Below are positions 35,160 to 44,783 of a DNA stretch of 64,000 nucleotides, piece by piece. The notes below the pieces were generated by a model. That model saw only the letters and a program-made list of their open reading frames with translations, had not been told where the DNA came from and ran no database searches. The DNA comes from B30-G6 sp964633115. Its GTDB lineage: Bacteria > Desulfobacterota > Desulfobacteria > Desulfobacterales > B30-G6. The position numbers were made by a program, and so were the translations under genes. Where the stretch lies: positions 56,604 through 120,603 of the forward strand of contig CAZWEO010000002.1 of assembly GCA_964633115.1 (NCBI GenBank), read 5' to 3'. Each line of letters opens with the position of its first letter. The first letter of the stretch is position 1.

Positions 35160-37484
35160 TTAGCAGGGTTGTTCCTTGTCCGTTAAGGGATCAATCCCAC
35201 AGGAATCAACACCCTTTTTCTCTTTGATGGCCTTAAGCACTCTTTCCGGTGTTATGGGGAGATCCGTTATCCGGACCCCAATTGCATCATAGATGGCATT
35301 GGCAATGGCCGGTGCTGTTGGTACGCATCCGGGTTCTCCAATCCCTTTGGCGCCATAGGGTCCATCTGGATCATCCGTCTCAATCACTATCGGTGTCAGC
35401 GCGACCGCATCCTTGGCAGTCAGTATTTTGTAATCGCGGAAATCCGGATTCATGTTACGTCCCTTATCGAGGATCACCTGCTCGGTCAGGGCATAACCCA
35501 CACCCATCATGACACCGCCGTGAACCTGCCCATCCAACAGCATGGGATTGATAGCACGCCCCACATCATGGGCTGCCACATAATCGAGGATTTCGACTTT
35601 CCCGGTTTCTTTATCCACCTTTACACGCACGCCATGAGTCCCAAATGCATAGGTCATGGACATATTGCCCTTAAAATCCCTGCCCATATTTTCATTGGCC
35701 GGATCATAGAAATAGTCAGCCATCATCATGGTTCCGCCATGACTGAAATGGGCCTTGCGCAGTAATTTATCAATCGCTATGGACTTTTCCGGGTCGCTTT
35801 TAACAAATACCTGTCGGTTGCGTAAAGCCAACTCGGGTAGGGGTACTTCAAGGGCCTTGGCACCCATTTCCAGAATACGGCTCCGTATCTGCCTGGCAGC
35901 CCCAATAGCGGCATTCCCAGCCACAAAGGTGGTTCGGCTGGCATGCGCACCCACATCCCAGGGGCAGATGTCCGTGTCATTATGAATAACATGGATATCT
36001 TCCACTACTAGACCCAATTGTTCCGATACGATTTGGGCCAAAACCGTGTCAGCACCCTGTCCCATATCTGAAGCACCGGTAAACACATCAGCCTTGCCAA
36101 AATCATCCAGTTTGATGATCGTACCACATCCATCGGATTTATAAATACGAGCCCCACCCCCCACATGTATTAAAGAAGCTATACCGATACCTTCTCCTTC
36201 TGACTTAGGCTTATCCGGATCTAAAGTTTTTTCCACTGCGTCGATACATTCGGGGAGGCCACAGGTGGTGATTTTAAAACCCTGGGGTGTCTCATCACCG
36301 GGTTGATTGGCATTGATACGACGTATTTCAACCCGATCGAAATCGGCTGCTTCGGCCAGCATGTCCATCGCGCTCTCGATAGCAAAGGTGGCCTGGGGAT
36401 TGCCGTAGCCCCGCATGGCCTGGGCATAGGTGTTGTTAGTATAGACGCATTTAGCTTCGTAACGAACATTGGGTACACGGTAAAGGGAGGTAATGGGCAT
36501 CATCATAACCGATGGTGTAGTCACCCCCCATGAGGTATAGGCACCATTATCAAGAACCATTTGAATATCGCGGAAAAGTAGTTTTCCGTCCTTGTCGCAA
36601 CCCATGGCAATATCGATGATGGTGGGTTGACGGGTCGATGTGGCTATAAATTCTTCCTCGCGGTCAAACAATATCTTTACCGGCTGGCGTGCTTTCCAGG
36701 CCAAAAGAATTGCCACGTGCTCATAAGCATATGTGTCCAGTTTGCTACCGAAGCCTCCACCAACAATGGGTTTTAACACCCGCACCCGTTTATTTTCAAT
36801 TCCTAAAGCCGTTAACGTCTCCTGAAAATCTTTTTGGGCCAGCGAAGGGATCTGAGTATTGGTACGGATTGTCAGATTATTGGCATTGTCGAAATCGGCT
36901 ATGGCGCCACTGGTGCCTAAACAACAATGGCTTACCCAAGTGGTCGTAAACCTCCTTTCAACAACATGGGCAGCCTCCTGCCGAGCCGCCTCAACATCGC
37001 CGTAATGAAGTTTCCAGGGCATTTTGAGAATGTTGGTCTTATGATTTTCATGAACTAATGGTGCATCCGGTTCCATCGCTGCAATAGGGTCAAAAATAGT
37101 TGGCAAGGATTCATAGGTCACTTCGATCAAATCGATGGCTTTTTTAGCGGTCTCTGGATCAGTTGCTGCCACAGCCGCAACCTCATCCCGATAGGATCGC
37201 ACCTTGCCGGCCTTGATGGGCGGATTATCCTTGTAAACGCCCATGCGAATCTTGGGAAGATCCTCACCAGTGAGTACAACCCGCACGCCGTTGAGCTTTT
37301 TGGCTTTGGAGGTATCAATTTTAACGATCTTTGCATGGGGGTATTTGCTATAAAGTATCTTGCCATAGAGCATTCCCGGCAGTTTGACGTCTTGGATGTA
37401 CTGGGCCCGGCCCGTAGCCTTGTCCACAGCATCTAACTTGGGTACCCTCTTCCCGATCGTTGAAAATTCCTGTTTTACTTCCAT
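35160..37484 (-). CDS. Molybdenum hydroxylase large (molybdopterin-binding) subunit, xanthine dehydrogenase family
   Basis: This 774-residue protein is the molybdopterin subunit of a xanthine dehydrogenase-type hydroxylase. Family motifs are GRAQYIQDVKLPGMLYGKI near residue 27, GGGFGSKLDTYAYEH near 242, AMRGYGNPQATFAIESAMD near 357, TGASDMGQGADTVLAQI near 475, and GAKGIGEPGCVPTAPAIANA near 725 with the catalytic Glu of GEPG. These enzymes hydroxylate carbon next to nitrogen in heterocycles, or related aromatic CoA thioesters. The genes for the Fe-S and FAD subunits are immediately upstream. In the proposed indoleacetate pathway it would make the 2-oxindole derivative. Confidence 0.93.
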   Translation of the reverse strand: MEVKQEFSTIGKRVPKLDAVDKATGRAQYIQDVKLPGMLYGKILYSKYPHAKIVKIDTSKAKKLNGVRVVLTGEDLPKIRMGVYKDNPPIKAGKVRSYRDEVAAVAATDPETAKKAIDLIEVTYESLPTIFDPIAAMEPDAPLVHENHKTNILKMPWKLHYGDVEAARQEAAHVVERRFTTTWVSHCCLGTSGAIADFDNANNLTIRTNTQIPSLAQKDFQETLTALGIENKRVRVLKPIVGGGFGSKLDTYAYEHVAILLAWKARQPVKILFDREEEFIATSTRQPTIIDIAMGCDKDGKLLFRDIQMVLDNGAYTSWGVTTPSVMMMPITSLYRVPNVRYEAKCVYTNNTYAQAMRGYGNPQATFAIESAMDMLAEAADFDRVEIRRINANQPGDETPQGFKITTCGLPECIDAVEKTLDPDKPKSEGEGIGIASLIHVGGGARIYKSDGCGTIIKLDDFGKADVFTGASDMGQGADTVLAQIVSEQLGLVVEDIHVIHNDTDICPWDVGAHASRTTFVAGNAAIGAARQIRSRILEMGAKALEVPLPELALRNRQVFVKSDPEKSIAIDKLLRKAHFSHGGTMMMADYFYDPANENMGRDFKGNMSMTYAFGTHGVRVKVDKETGKVEILDYVAAHDVGRAINPMLLDGQVHGGVMMGVGYALTEQVILDKGRNMNPDFRDYKILTAKDAVALTPIVIETDDPDGPYGAKGIGEPGCVPTAPAIANAIYDAIGVRITDLPITPERVLKAIKEKKGVDSCGIDPLTDKEQPC

Positions 37485-37498
37485 TATTTTTTATTCCT

Positions 37499-38166
37499 TT
37501 ATTTTTGGGCCCCATTTTTCCAGGCAACAACCGTAACATCCCCTAATGCTTTCTCAGNNNNNNNNNNNNNNNNNNNNNNNNNNNNNNNNNNNNNNNNNNN
37601 NNNNNNNNNNNNNNNNNNNNNNNNNNNNNNNNNNNNNNNNNNNNNNNNNNNNNNNNNTTTTGGGCCCCATTTTTCCAGGCAACAACCGTAACATCCCCTA
37701 ATGCTTTCTCAGTGGCCGCCTGCACAGAATCGAAAATTTGGGTATATCCGGTACAACGACAAAGATTGCCAGCCAGAGCATGCTTGATATCATCCACCGT
37801 GGGGGCGGGATTCTCATATAGCAATGCTTTTGAGGACATGATCATCCCTGGGCTGCAAAACCCACATTGGATCCCGCCGTTTTCTACAAATGACTGCTGT
37901 AAGGGATGCAGAGTTCCATCAGCTGCTGCGAGTCCTTCAATCGTTAGTAGTTCACGGTCATTGATTTCCGGTGCCAAGTAGAGACAGCTGTTGATTGCCT
38001 GGCCATCGACAATGACCGTACAAGCCCCGCACTCACCACTCCCACAACCCTCTTTTGTTCCACTGAGACCAATGACTTCCCTAAGCAGATGTAGCAGGGT
38101 CCAATGATCTTCCACTTGCATCTGTATTTCATTGCCGTTTAGGATAAATCTAATTTCGGTGGACAT
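37499..38166 (-). CDS. Molybdenum hydroxylase [2Fe-2S] subunit (interrupted by an artificial gap)
   Basis: This is the small iron-sulfur subunit of the hydroxylase. The plant-type cluster is bound by Cys41, Cys46, Cys49 and Cys61, and the second cluster by Cys101, Cys104, Cys136 and Cys138 (CGFCSPGM and LCRCTGY). A run of 100 N (37558-37657) interrupts the last codons, flanked by exact 55-base copies; merging them gives a protein of 170 residues ending WKNGAQK with TAA at 37501-37499, which is normal for the family. The start overlaps closely with the FAD subunit stop (3 bases apart). Confidence 0.92.
37558..37657. other. Second assembly gap of 100 N flanked by a 55-bp duplication
   Basis: The 55 bases at 37503-37557 are repeated exactly at 37658-37712. 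Same gap length and same duplication length as at 18268, so this is a scaffolding artefact and not a true insertion. Confidence 0.95.
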
Positions 38167-38169
38167 GTA

Positions 38170-39060
38170 CTAACCTCCATAGTATTTTTCTTTAATTCGT
38201 TCTAAACACCGCATCCCCATTCGTCGCACGAATACAGACACCATCTCGCGACGGTACCAAGCTTGCCCCCGGATGCTGTCGCGAACACGGGACTCTTCAG
38301 CCGCCATATTACCGGCCTCTGTCAATACTTCTTCGTCTAACATCTTGCCGGTCAGAAAGCGCTCAGCACTTAGGGTTCGCAAAGGCGTTGGAGCAGCCAC
38401 TCCCAAACAGATACGCGCTTTTTGACAAATCGATGTTGCCGGATCCAATACCAAAACGACACCGATACCGATCAGAGGCAACTCCATGGCAGCCCGCCGA
38501 CCCACCTTTTTATAGGCACCGCCTGTATGGGATGTCTGGGCTGGTATGACAATTTCTTTTAAAATTTCACCCGGCTCCAGGACTGTTTGCCCTGGACCCT
38601 CGAAAAAATGAATCAGATCTACTTCTTTTTCACCATTGGGACCGTAGATTTTGGCTACCGCGTCCTGGGCTATCAAAGGTATTGCTCCGTCCGCTGATGG
38701 TACTGCATTGACCAGGTTGCCGCCGATTGTGGCCACATTGCGAATCTGGGTAGAACCGATATGTTGGACAGCATCATGGATGATGGGATATTGTTTGCGA
38801 ATCAGTTTGGAGGTTTCTAAAGTGCGATGGGTAACCAATGCTCCGATTATCAATTCGTTCGTGTCCGGTTTGACTTCTAATTGGTCTTGTCCTTTAACGT
38901 GCTTTAAGGAGATGAGATAATCCGGTGCAATTTTGCCCTGTTTGGCTTTGACGACCACATCGGTGCCTCCAGCCACATACATGGCTCTTTCACCGTGGGA
39001 TTCAAACATGGATACTGCTTCATCCAGAGTTTTTGGTACAAGATAGGTAAATGTTTTCAT
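38170..39060 (-). CDS. Molybdenum hydroxylase FAD-binding subunit
   Basis: This 296-residue protein is the medium, FAD-binding subunit of a xanthine dehydrogenase-type enzyme (CoxM/HcrB-like). FAD-contact motifs are visible: MYVAGGTDVVVKAKQG near residue 26 and GSTQIRNVATIGGNLVNAVPSAD near 101, and the C-terminal CO dehydrogenase flavoprotein domain follows. There is no extra [4Fe-4S] insert of the kind seen in 4-hydroxybenzoyl-CoA reductase, which argues against that enzyme. The gene order is FAD, Fe-S, Mo subunit, all closely spaced. Confidence 0.93.
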   Translation of the reverse strand: MKTFTYLVPKTLDEAVSMFESHGERAMYVAGGTDVVVKAKQGKIAPDYLISLKHVKGQDQLEVKPDTNELIIGALVTHRTLETSKLIRKQYPIIHDAVQHIGSTQIRNVATIGGNLVNAVPSADGAIPLIAQDAVAKIYGPNGEKEVDLIHFFEGPGQTVLEPGEILKEIVIPAQTSHTGGAYKKVGRRAAMELPLIGIGVVLVLDPATSICQKARICLGVAAPTPLRTLSAERFLTGKMLDEEVLTEAGNMAAEESRVRDSIRGQAWYRREMVSVFVRRMGMRCLERIKEKYYGG

Positions 39061-39175
39061 GCGCGCCTCAATAAACGTCAGTTAGCAAATTTTATGTTAT
39101 TAGTGTGTTTGAGCGACATTTTCACTCTTTAATTAATCCTTAAGCCGGAATCATAGGCTGCTTGCAGTGTAATAT

Positions 39176-40474
39176 TCAAATTTTGCTGTGTCTATTGTCA
39201 AATACCCGTTTCGCCTTCCTCTCCGATCTCGGCAAAGAACATGTTTCGACTAGCTCCACATCACAACTAACCATGATATTATTTTTTACTTTTTGGCAAA
39301 TGGTATCTTTGACCTTCTGGGCCTTTTCCGATCCGAAATCCGATCCACACTCCACACGCAGGGTCATGGTATCACGCCCATCAGAGCCCCGATCCAATAC
39401 AACTTGATATTCACAGGAAATCTCCGGGATGGAAGATAATATTTCATCAATCTGACCCGGATAAATGTTCACGGCGCGAAAAATGATCATATCATCGGAG
39501 CGGCCGATAATGCTGTCATGCATGGGCAGAATGTTGCCACATGAACACGGTTTTGTTTTCAACCGCGTCAAATCTCGCGTACGATAGCGGATCAGCGGAG
39601 CTGCCTCTTTACATAGCGTCGTTACCACCATTTCGCCGATTTCACCTGGCTTGACTGGTTCTAAAGTTTCTGGATCGATAATTTCTACTATATAGAAATC
39701 AGCCCAATAATGGATGCCCTCGTGATGGGCACAATCAAGACCGGTGCCGGGTCCATACAGTTCCGTCATCCCAGGGATATCAAACATATCCTCTAAACCC
39801 AACAATTCTTTGATACGTTGACGCATGGCCAAACTGCTGCGTTCAGAGCCAAATATCATTTTCCTTAAAGCGATTTTATCTTTCAAATTGCGCCGTTGCA
39901 CTTCTTCGGCCATCAAGAGCGCCATACTGGCCGTACAACACATCACAGTCGACTGCAGATCCACCAGGAACTGACACTGCATATCCACGTTTCCGGGACC
40001 CACCGGCAATGCCATGGCGCCGAAGCGTTCACATCCCAGTTGAAAGCCCACGCCAGCGGTCCAGACACCGTAGCCCACTGCGATTTGGACACGATCCGAC
40101 TGAGAAAGACCCGCCATTTCATAGCAACGGGCAAAAAAGTGGGTCCAGTCTTCGATGTCCTTCTGGGTATAGGTCAGAATTTTACGTTTTCCAGTGGTGC
40201 CGGACGAAGCATGGATCCGAACCACCTCCGTATATGGTACGGATAAGAGTGGAAACGGATATTCTTCCTTCAAATTATCTGCGGTTGTAAATGGTAAGCG
40301 TTCGATATCCGCTAAGTTAAGGATGTCCTGTGGTTTGATCCCGGCTTTATCCAATCGTTCACGGTAAAACGCAGACCCTGCATAGGCATGCGCAACGGTC
40401 CATTGCAAGCCTTTCAATTGATGCGCAGCAAGTTCATCTTGAGATTGAAAGGTCGGCATGAATGTTTTTGTCAT
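39176..40474 (-). CDS. Phenylacetate-CoA ligase family (PaaK-like) acyl-CoA ligase
   Basis: This 432-residue AMP-forming ligase belongs to the PaaK family. The nucleotide loop HASSGTTGKRKILTYT is near residue 88, with GMTELYGPG near 238, YRTRDLTR near 298 and the C-terminal PaaK domain with GRSDDMIIFRAVNIYP near 324. It activates an arylacetate-type acid to its CoA thioester using ATP. In Aromatoleum an indoleacetate-CoA ligase (IaaB) is of this family, and the context here points the same way, but phenylacetate or another arylacetate is possible. GGAG precedes the ATG. Confidence 0.88.
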   Translation of the reverse strand: MTKTFMPTFQSQDELAAHQLKGLQWTVAHAYAGSAFYRERLDKAGIKPQDILNLADIERLPFTTADNLKEEYPFPLLSVPYTEVVRIHASSGTTGKRKILTYTQKDIEDWTHFFARCYEMAGLSQSDRVQIAVGYGVWTAGVGFQLGCERFGAMALPVGPGNVDMQCQFLVDLQSTVMCCTASMALLMAEEVQRRNLKDKIALRKMIFGSERSSLAMRQRIKELLGLEDMFDIPGMTELYGPGTGLDCAHHEGIHYWADFYIVEIIDPETLEPVKPGEIGEMVVTTLCKEAAPLIRYRTRDLTRLKTKPCSCGNILPMHDSIIGRSDDMIIFRAVNIYPGQIDEILSSIPEISCEYQVVLDRGSDGRDTMTLRVECGSDFGSEKAQKVKDTICQKVKNNIMVSCDVELVETCSLPRSERKAKRVFDNRHSKI

Positions 40475-40499
40475 GTTTAACTCCTATAATACGTTAGGA

Positions 40500-40640
40500 A
40501 AGAACATCCAACATCGAACATCAAACACTGAACATCGATAAAGGTATTCTTCCCTTATTATAAAAATGATAAGAGCGATGCGTGAGCGATTCCACATTCG
40601 GCGTTGAGTGTTGGATGTTCGATGTTCGATGTTTATTATT
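40500..40640. repeat. Iterated ACATCGAACATC inverted repeat
   Basis: AACATCCAACATCGAACATC and variants at about 40503-40536 are complementary to GTTGGATGTTCGATGTTCGATG at about 40609-40632. It fills the spacer between hyuB and the ligase gene in the same operon, so it is unlikely to be a complete terminator. Confidence 0.55.
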
Positions 40641-40684
40641 TCCCACCCTCGAACTTTCTAATTTAATCATTTGTATGCCATCAT

Positions 40685-42424
40685 CTATTCTTTGCGCATG
40701 GTTGAACGTAAAGCATTGCTAGCGGATTCATCAGCCTTGAGCGTCTCGGAATCGATCACCACACCATAATCTTGCTTGGCCTTATCCGGGGTCACATATT
40801 CATCCAAGACATCCTGTTCGACGGCGGCAATTTCGCGTTCGAAAGGATTGCCAAACCCGCCGCCACCGGCACTGTAAAAAGCGATGGTGTCACCAGGTTC
40901 GCACAACGTTAATCCACTGGGATCTGCGGGTTGTCCGTTTTTGAGAAAACGGGCTTTGGTGCTCGGGAGACCTTCAAAGAGTCCCCCGGGTGGATAACGG
41001 TAGCGACCAGCCTGGACTGCAATGGCAACTGGCGGTAAGGGCGCCTTGGCATCATCGGGTACCCGCAAGATCATTTTGCGACCCAGACCACCGCGCATTT
41101 TGCCGGGCCCACCGGAATCGGAAACCAGTCCCCTGGCAACAACCAATAAGGGTGTGTCACTTTCCAGAATTTCCACGGGTGTATTGGCGCCATTAGCTGG
41201 GAATATGGCACAATGATGCCCATCCTTGGCATGGCTGGCACCCAATCCACCACCGCGAATGATCATGGTATGAAAAGGTTTATCGTCATGGCGTTTGCCA
41301 TAAAAAATGTTGGTCTGGGCAGGCGTGCCGCCACTGTCTGCTATGATCTGCTTTGGAACTGCTTCCGACAGTGCTCGAAAGACCATTTCGGTCATAAAAT
41401 GCCCCACCTGCATGCGTGCAGCTACGGCGGCCGGAAATGCACAATTGACCACACTCTGCTCCGGAGCCGTCATGGTCAACGGCCGGATGGCACCCTCATT
41501 GATGGGCAGTTCCGGATCAAAGGCACTCTTGATGGCCATAAAAACGTAAGCATAGGTGAAGTTGTAGACTACGTTAACACCCCAATTGACCTGGGGGGAC
41601 GTATTGGCGAAATCCACCAGGATATCACTGCCCTTGACGGTAACCGTCAAACATATTTTGATGTCTTGGCGCTGGCCGGCCCCTTCGATGACACCTTCAT
41701 ATGGGTAAACACCATCCGGAATTTTTGCAATCGATTGCCGCATGCTCTGTTCGGTACGATCAATAATTTCATCAGCCAGATCTTCGAGGCTGTCCAAACC
41801 TTCATCACGCAACATTTCGATAATTTTTTGCCCACATACATGATTAGCGGCCACCTGAGAGCGAATATCGCCGGTGACTTCTTCCGGGGTGCGTACGTTC
41901 CAGCGGATCATTTTCAATAAATCTTCATTCAGAATCCCGGCATCGTAAAGCTTAATGGGCGGAATAAAGATGCCTTCTTCGTACACCTCACGATTATCCG
42001 AGGAAACACGACCCCCGATATCGGAATGGTGAAACACACAGGCCGTAAAGGCCACCGGTTTATCTTTGTAGAAAATGGGACTCAACACGCAGACATCGTT
42101 CAAATGACCGGCCAAAAGCCAGGGGTCGTTTACAATTATGACATCACCGGTTTGATATTCATCCAGAGGAGTGGATTGAATCACGCGTTTGACTCCCAGT
42201 GCCATGGCACCGGCCTGGCCAGGTGTGCAGAAGGTGCCCTGCACCAGTTCCTGTCCGCGATGATCCGTAAACATGCAGGTATAATCGTGGGCATCACGCA
42301 ATAGACTTGAGAAGGCAGTACGCGCCACGGATGCATCGGCTTCATCCACAATGGCGATCATCCGTCGCCAGAGGATCTCGAGACGGATCGGATCGAAGAC
42401 CGTCTTATCTCGTTTTTCATTCAT
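40685..42424 (-). CDS. hyuB: Hydantoinase/oxoprolinase B-type subunit
   Basis: This 579-residue protein is a HyuB/AcxB-family subunit. Typical segments are EIFRRR-like start (LEILWRRMIAIVDEAD), FCTPGQAGAMALGV near residue 65, GDVIIVNDPWLLAGHLNDV near 92, FHHSDIGGRVSSDNREVYEEG near 130, and a Gly-rich C-terminus (YSAGGGGFGNPFERE). With HyuA it hydrolyses or carboxylates cyclic amides or ketones in ATP-dependent reactions. In the proposed pathway HyuAB opens the lactam ring of 2-oxindole-3-acetyl derivatives. Both subunits are encoded in the same operon. Confidence 0.92.
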   Translation of the reverse strand: MNEKRDKTVFDPIRLEILWRRMIAIVDEADASVARTAFSSLLRDAHDYTCMFTDHRGQELVQGTFCTPGQAGAMALGVKRVIQSTPLDEYQTGDVIIVNDPWLLAGHLNDVCVLSPIFYKDKPVAFTACVFHHSDIGGRVSSDNREVYEEGIFIPPIKLYDAGILNEDLLKMIRWNVRTPEEVTGDIRSQVAANHVCGQKIIEMLRDEGLDSLEDLADEIIDRTEQSMRQSIAKIPDGVYPYEGVIEGAGQRQDIKICLTVTVKGSDILVDFANTSPQVNWGVNVVYNFTYAYVFMAIKSAFDPELPINEGAIRPLTMTAPEQSVVNCAFPAAVAARMQVGHFMTEMVFRALSEAVPKQIIADSGGTPAQTNIFYGKRHDDKPFHTMIIRGGGLGASHAKDGHHCAIFPANGANTPVEILESDTPLLVVARGLVSDSGGPGKMRGGLGRKMILRVPDDAKAPLPPVAIAVQAGRYRYPPGGLFEGLPSTKARFLKNGQPADPSGLTLCEPGDTIAFYSAGGGGFGNPFEREIAAVEQDVLDEYVTPDKAKQDYGVVIDSETLKADESASNALRSTMRKE

Positions 42425-42469
42425 AAAACCAGTCTTTCTTTTAATAGTTATACCAATATATTATAGGAT

Positions 42470-42551
42470 AAGTGTTAAGTTTTAGGTTTTAAGTTTTAGG
42501 CTGCCAATTGCTTTGAGCGGACTTAAAACCTAACACGTAAAACCTAAAACC
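42470..42551. repeat. Iterated TTTTAAGTTTTAGG inverted repeat between hyuA and hyuB
   Basis: GTTAAGTTTTAGGTTTTAAG on the left (42471-42502) is complementary to CTTAAAACCTAACACGTAAA and following words on the right (42522-42550). It overlaps the end of hyuA (stop near 42553) and is related to the arrays at 22662, 31708 and 62939. Confidence 0.6.
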
Positions 42552-42552
42552 G

Positions 42553-44637
42553 TTATAAATCTATCCACACAAACCCCATGTCATCGACACGGGCTGAAGC
42601 GCCTGATCCGATGATAATGGTGGACTCGCGCTCTTCAATAATCGCAGGTCCGCTCATTTGAGTACCGGCCGCTAATTTCATTCGATCATACACCTCGTGG
42701 GGTACATACTCTTTGCGTAACATACAAAAGGCCAGCCGCGATCCTTTATGAGCTTCTTCGGCGTTGCCGACTGAAGAGTCCAGTTCCGGCAATCGAAAAG
42801 GCCGTTGGGGTTCGCTGACCCGAACTTTAAAGGTAACAAACTCAATTTGTGCTTCCGGATAGGTCCGGCCGTATAGTTTTTGGTATACGTCATCAAAGCG
42901 CTGGCGGATTTGCTGGTTCGTCCACCTTTCAAAGGAACGATTGTCAATGATGAGATCGGTTTCAGCGCCTTGGCCGATAAAACGCATCATCAGGGTTCTT
43001 TCAATGTTCAGGTTGGGATCATCGAGCGATTTTTGCATGATAGCCGCACCCTCTGTTTCCAGAGAGTGGAAAAGGGATTCAATCTCGCCAAAGTCGGCGC
43101 TTTCAAGGCTGACCCGGTGGCTGCGTGTCAGGTCAAAAGCTACGGGCGCCGTAAAAAAACCCAAGGCAGACCCGACTCCGGCCAGCGGTGGCACCAGGAT
43201 GCGGGGAGCGCCAATTTTTTTGGCCAACCCAAAAGCATGCACCGGGCCGGCGCCACCAAAGGCAGAGATTGTGATGACATTGGGATTACCGCCTTTTTCG
43301 GCAATGTGTGTTTTAGCAGCAGCAGCCATGGTCTCATTAATCAGATCGTGAATACCGCAAGCAGCCTCTACTAGGGTCGTGCCCAATGGACCCGCAACAT
43401 GCTCTGATATGGCCCTCTCGGCGGCGGCTTTATCAAGAGCCATGTTGCCACCCAGAAAATAATCTGGATTCAAATATCCCAAAACTAGATCGGCATCGGT
43501 AACCGTCGGATGGGTACCACCATTATTATAACAGGCTGGCCCAGGATCAGCGCCGGCACTTTCCGGACCTACTTGTAATAAGCCGAGTTTGTTGATTGCG
43601 GCAATACTACCACCACCAGCTCCGATTTCCATTAAATCGACCACTGGTACTTGAATGGGCAGACCGCTGCCTTTTTTGAAACGCTGTACCCGGCCGACTT
43701 CAAAAGTCGATACCAGGCCAGCCTGGCCTTTTTGAATCAGGCAGGACTTGGCCGTGGTTCCTCCCATATCAAAGCAGAACATGTCTTTGATTTGGAAAAG
43801 TTTGCCATAGTGTTGGGATGCAATTACAGCAGCAGTTGGTCCGGATTCAATAATTCGGACGGGGAACTGACGGGCAGTTTCAATGGAGGTAATGCCACCG
43901 CTGGATAGCATGATATAAAGCTTGCCGCCAAACCCGAGTCCATCCAATCGTGTGGAAAGATTTTGCAGATATTTGGACGTGATGGGTTTGACATAGGCAT
44001 TGGTGGCTGTGGTGCAAGTCCGCTCGTATTCTCGTATCTGCGGTAGAACCTCGAAGGAGGTTGAAAGCGAAAGATCGGGCGCCTGGTCTTGAATCAATTC
44101 CTTGATCTTTTTCTCATGCGAAGGGTTTTCATATGAATTAATCAAACAAACGGCCACGGATTCAATCTCTTGGGATAGAAGGTTATTGAGTACGGCTTCG
44201 ATGTCTTTGGTCTGGATGGGCACAAGGACGCGGCCATCACTGGCGATACGTTCGTTAACTTCCGTTCTGAGCTTTCGTGGGACAAGGGGTAGCGGATACT
44301 CGGCAAAGATATCATAGGCATCATAGCGTAACTCACGGCCTAATTCCAGGACATCCCTGAAACCCTTGGTGGTGATCAAACCGGTGCGTGCACCTTTGCG
44401 CTCTATAATGGCGTTTATTACCAGAGTGGTGCCATGGATTAATTCTTCGGTGTGGTTCATGAAACCGGGGATCAAACCATCCAGTGCGGTAACACCCTCT
44501 GCCACCGCATCGGAGGGATCGGCGGGCGTTGTCAGGCACTTATGGGTTTGAAATTCACCGGTTTGGTCGTTTACCAGTACAAAATCTGTAAAAGTACCGC
44601 CAATATCACATCCGAGTCGATATGCATCTTTTCCCAC
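42553..44637 (-). CDS. hyuA: Hydantoinase/oxoprolinase A-type subunit
   Basis: This 694-residue protein is a HyuA/AcxA-family ATP-binding subunit. It begins RLGCDIGGTFTDFVLV, the actin-like ATPase signature, has HGTTLVINAIIERKGA near residue 70, MLSSGGITSIETARQFPVRIIESGPTA near 255 (core SGPTAA), CFDMGGTTAKSCLI near 295 and FGGAGPVHAFGLAKK near 465. The start is GTG 44637 with TAGGAG before it. It pairs with HyuB for an ATP-driven cyclic amide hydrolysis. Confidence 0.93.
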   Translation of the reverse strand: MGKDAYRLGCDIGGTFTDFVLVNDQTGEFQTHKCLTTPADPSDAVAEGVTALDGLIPGFMNHTEELIHGTTLVINAIIERKGARTGLITTKGFRDVLELGRELRYDAYDIFAEYPLPLVPRKLRTEVNERIASDGRVLVPIQTKDIEAVLNNLLSQEIESVAVCLINSYENPSHEKKIKELIQDQAPDLSLSTSFEVLPQIREYERTCTTATNAYVKPITSKYLQNLSTRLDGLGFGGKLYIMLSSGGITSIETARQFPVRIIESGPTAAVIASQHYGKLFQIKDMFCFDMGGTTAKSCLIQKGQAGLVSTFEVGRVQRFKKGSGLPIQVPVVDLMEIGAGGGSIAAINKLGLLQVGPESAGADPGPACYNNGGTHPTVTDADLVLGYLNPDYFLGGNMALDKAAAERAISEHVAGPLGTTLVEAACGIHDLINETMAAAAKTHIAEKGGNPNVITISAFGGAGPVHAFGLAKKIGAPRILVPPLAGVGSALGFFTAPVAFDLTRSHRVSLESADFGEIESLFHSLETEGAAIMQKSLDDPNLNIERTLMMRFIGQGAETDLIIDNRSFERWTNQQIRQRFDDVYQKLYGRTYPEAQIEFVTFKVRVSEPQRPFRLPELDSSVGNAEEAHKGSRLAFCMLRKEYVPHEVYDRMKLAAGTQMSGPAIIEERESTIIIGSGASARVDDMGFVWIDL

Positions 44638-44783
44638 CGCAGTCTCCTACTACTAATTCACTTTTTTTATGCTACCTTCAAATTGTAAATGAATCCGATA
44701 CATATTTAGGATTCCAGGATTCAAGTGCTGTTTAAAGTTTTCACAACGCGAACACGTGACCCGTAACTCGTAACACGCGACGC

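Noticed and set aside
35160..39060. 4-Hydroxybenzoyl-CoA reductase as identity of the molybdenum hydroxylase
   Set aside because: The FAD subunit lacks the extra [4Fe-4S] insertion typical of that enzyme, and the neighbouring genes do not fit the benzoate route.
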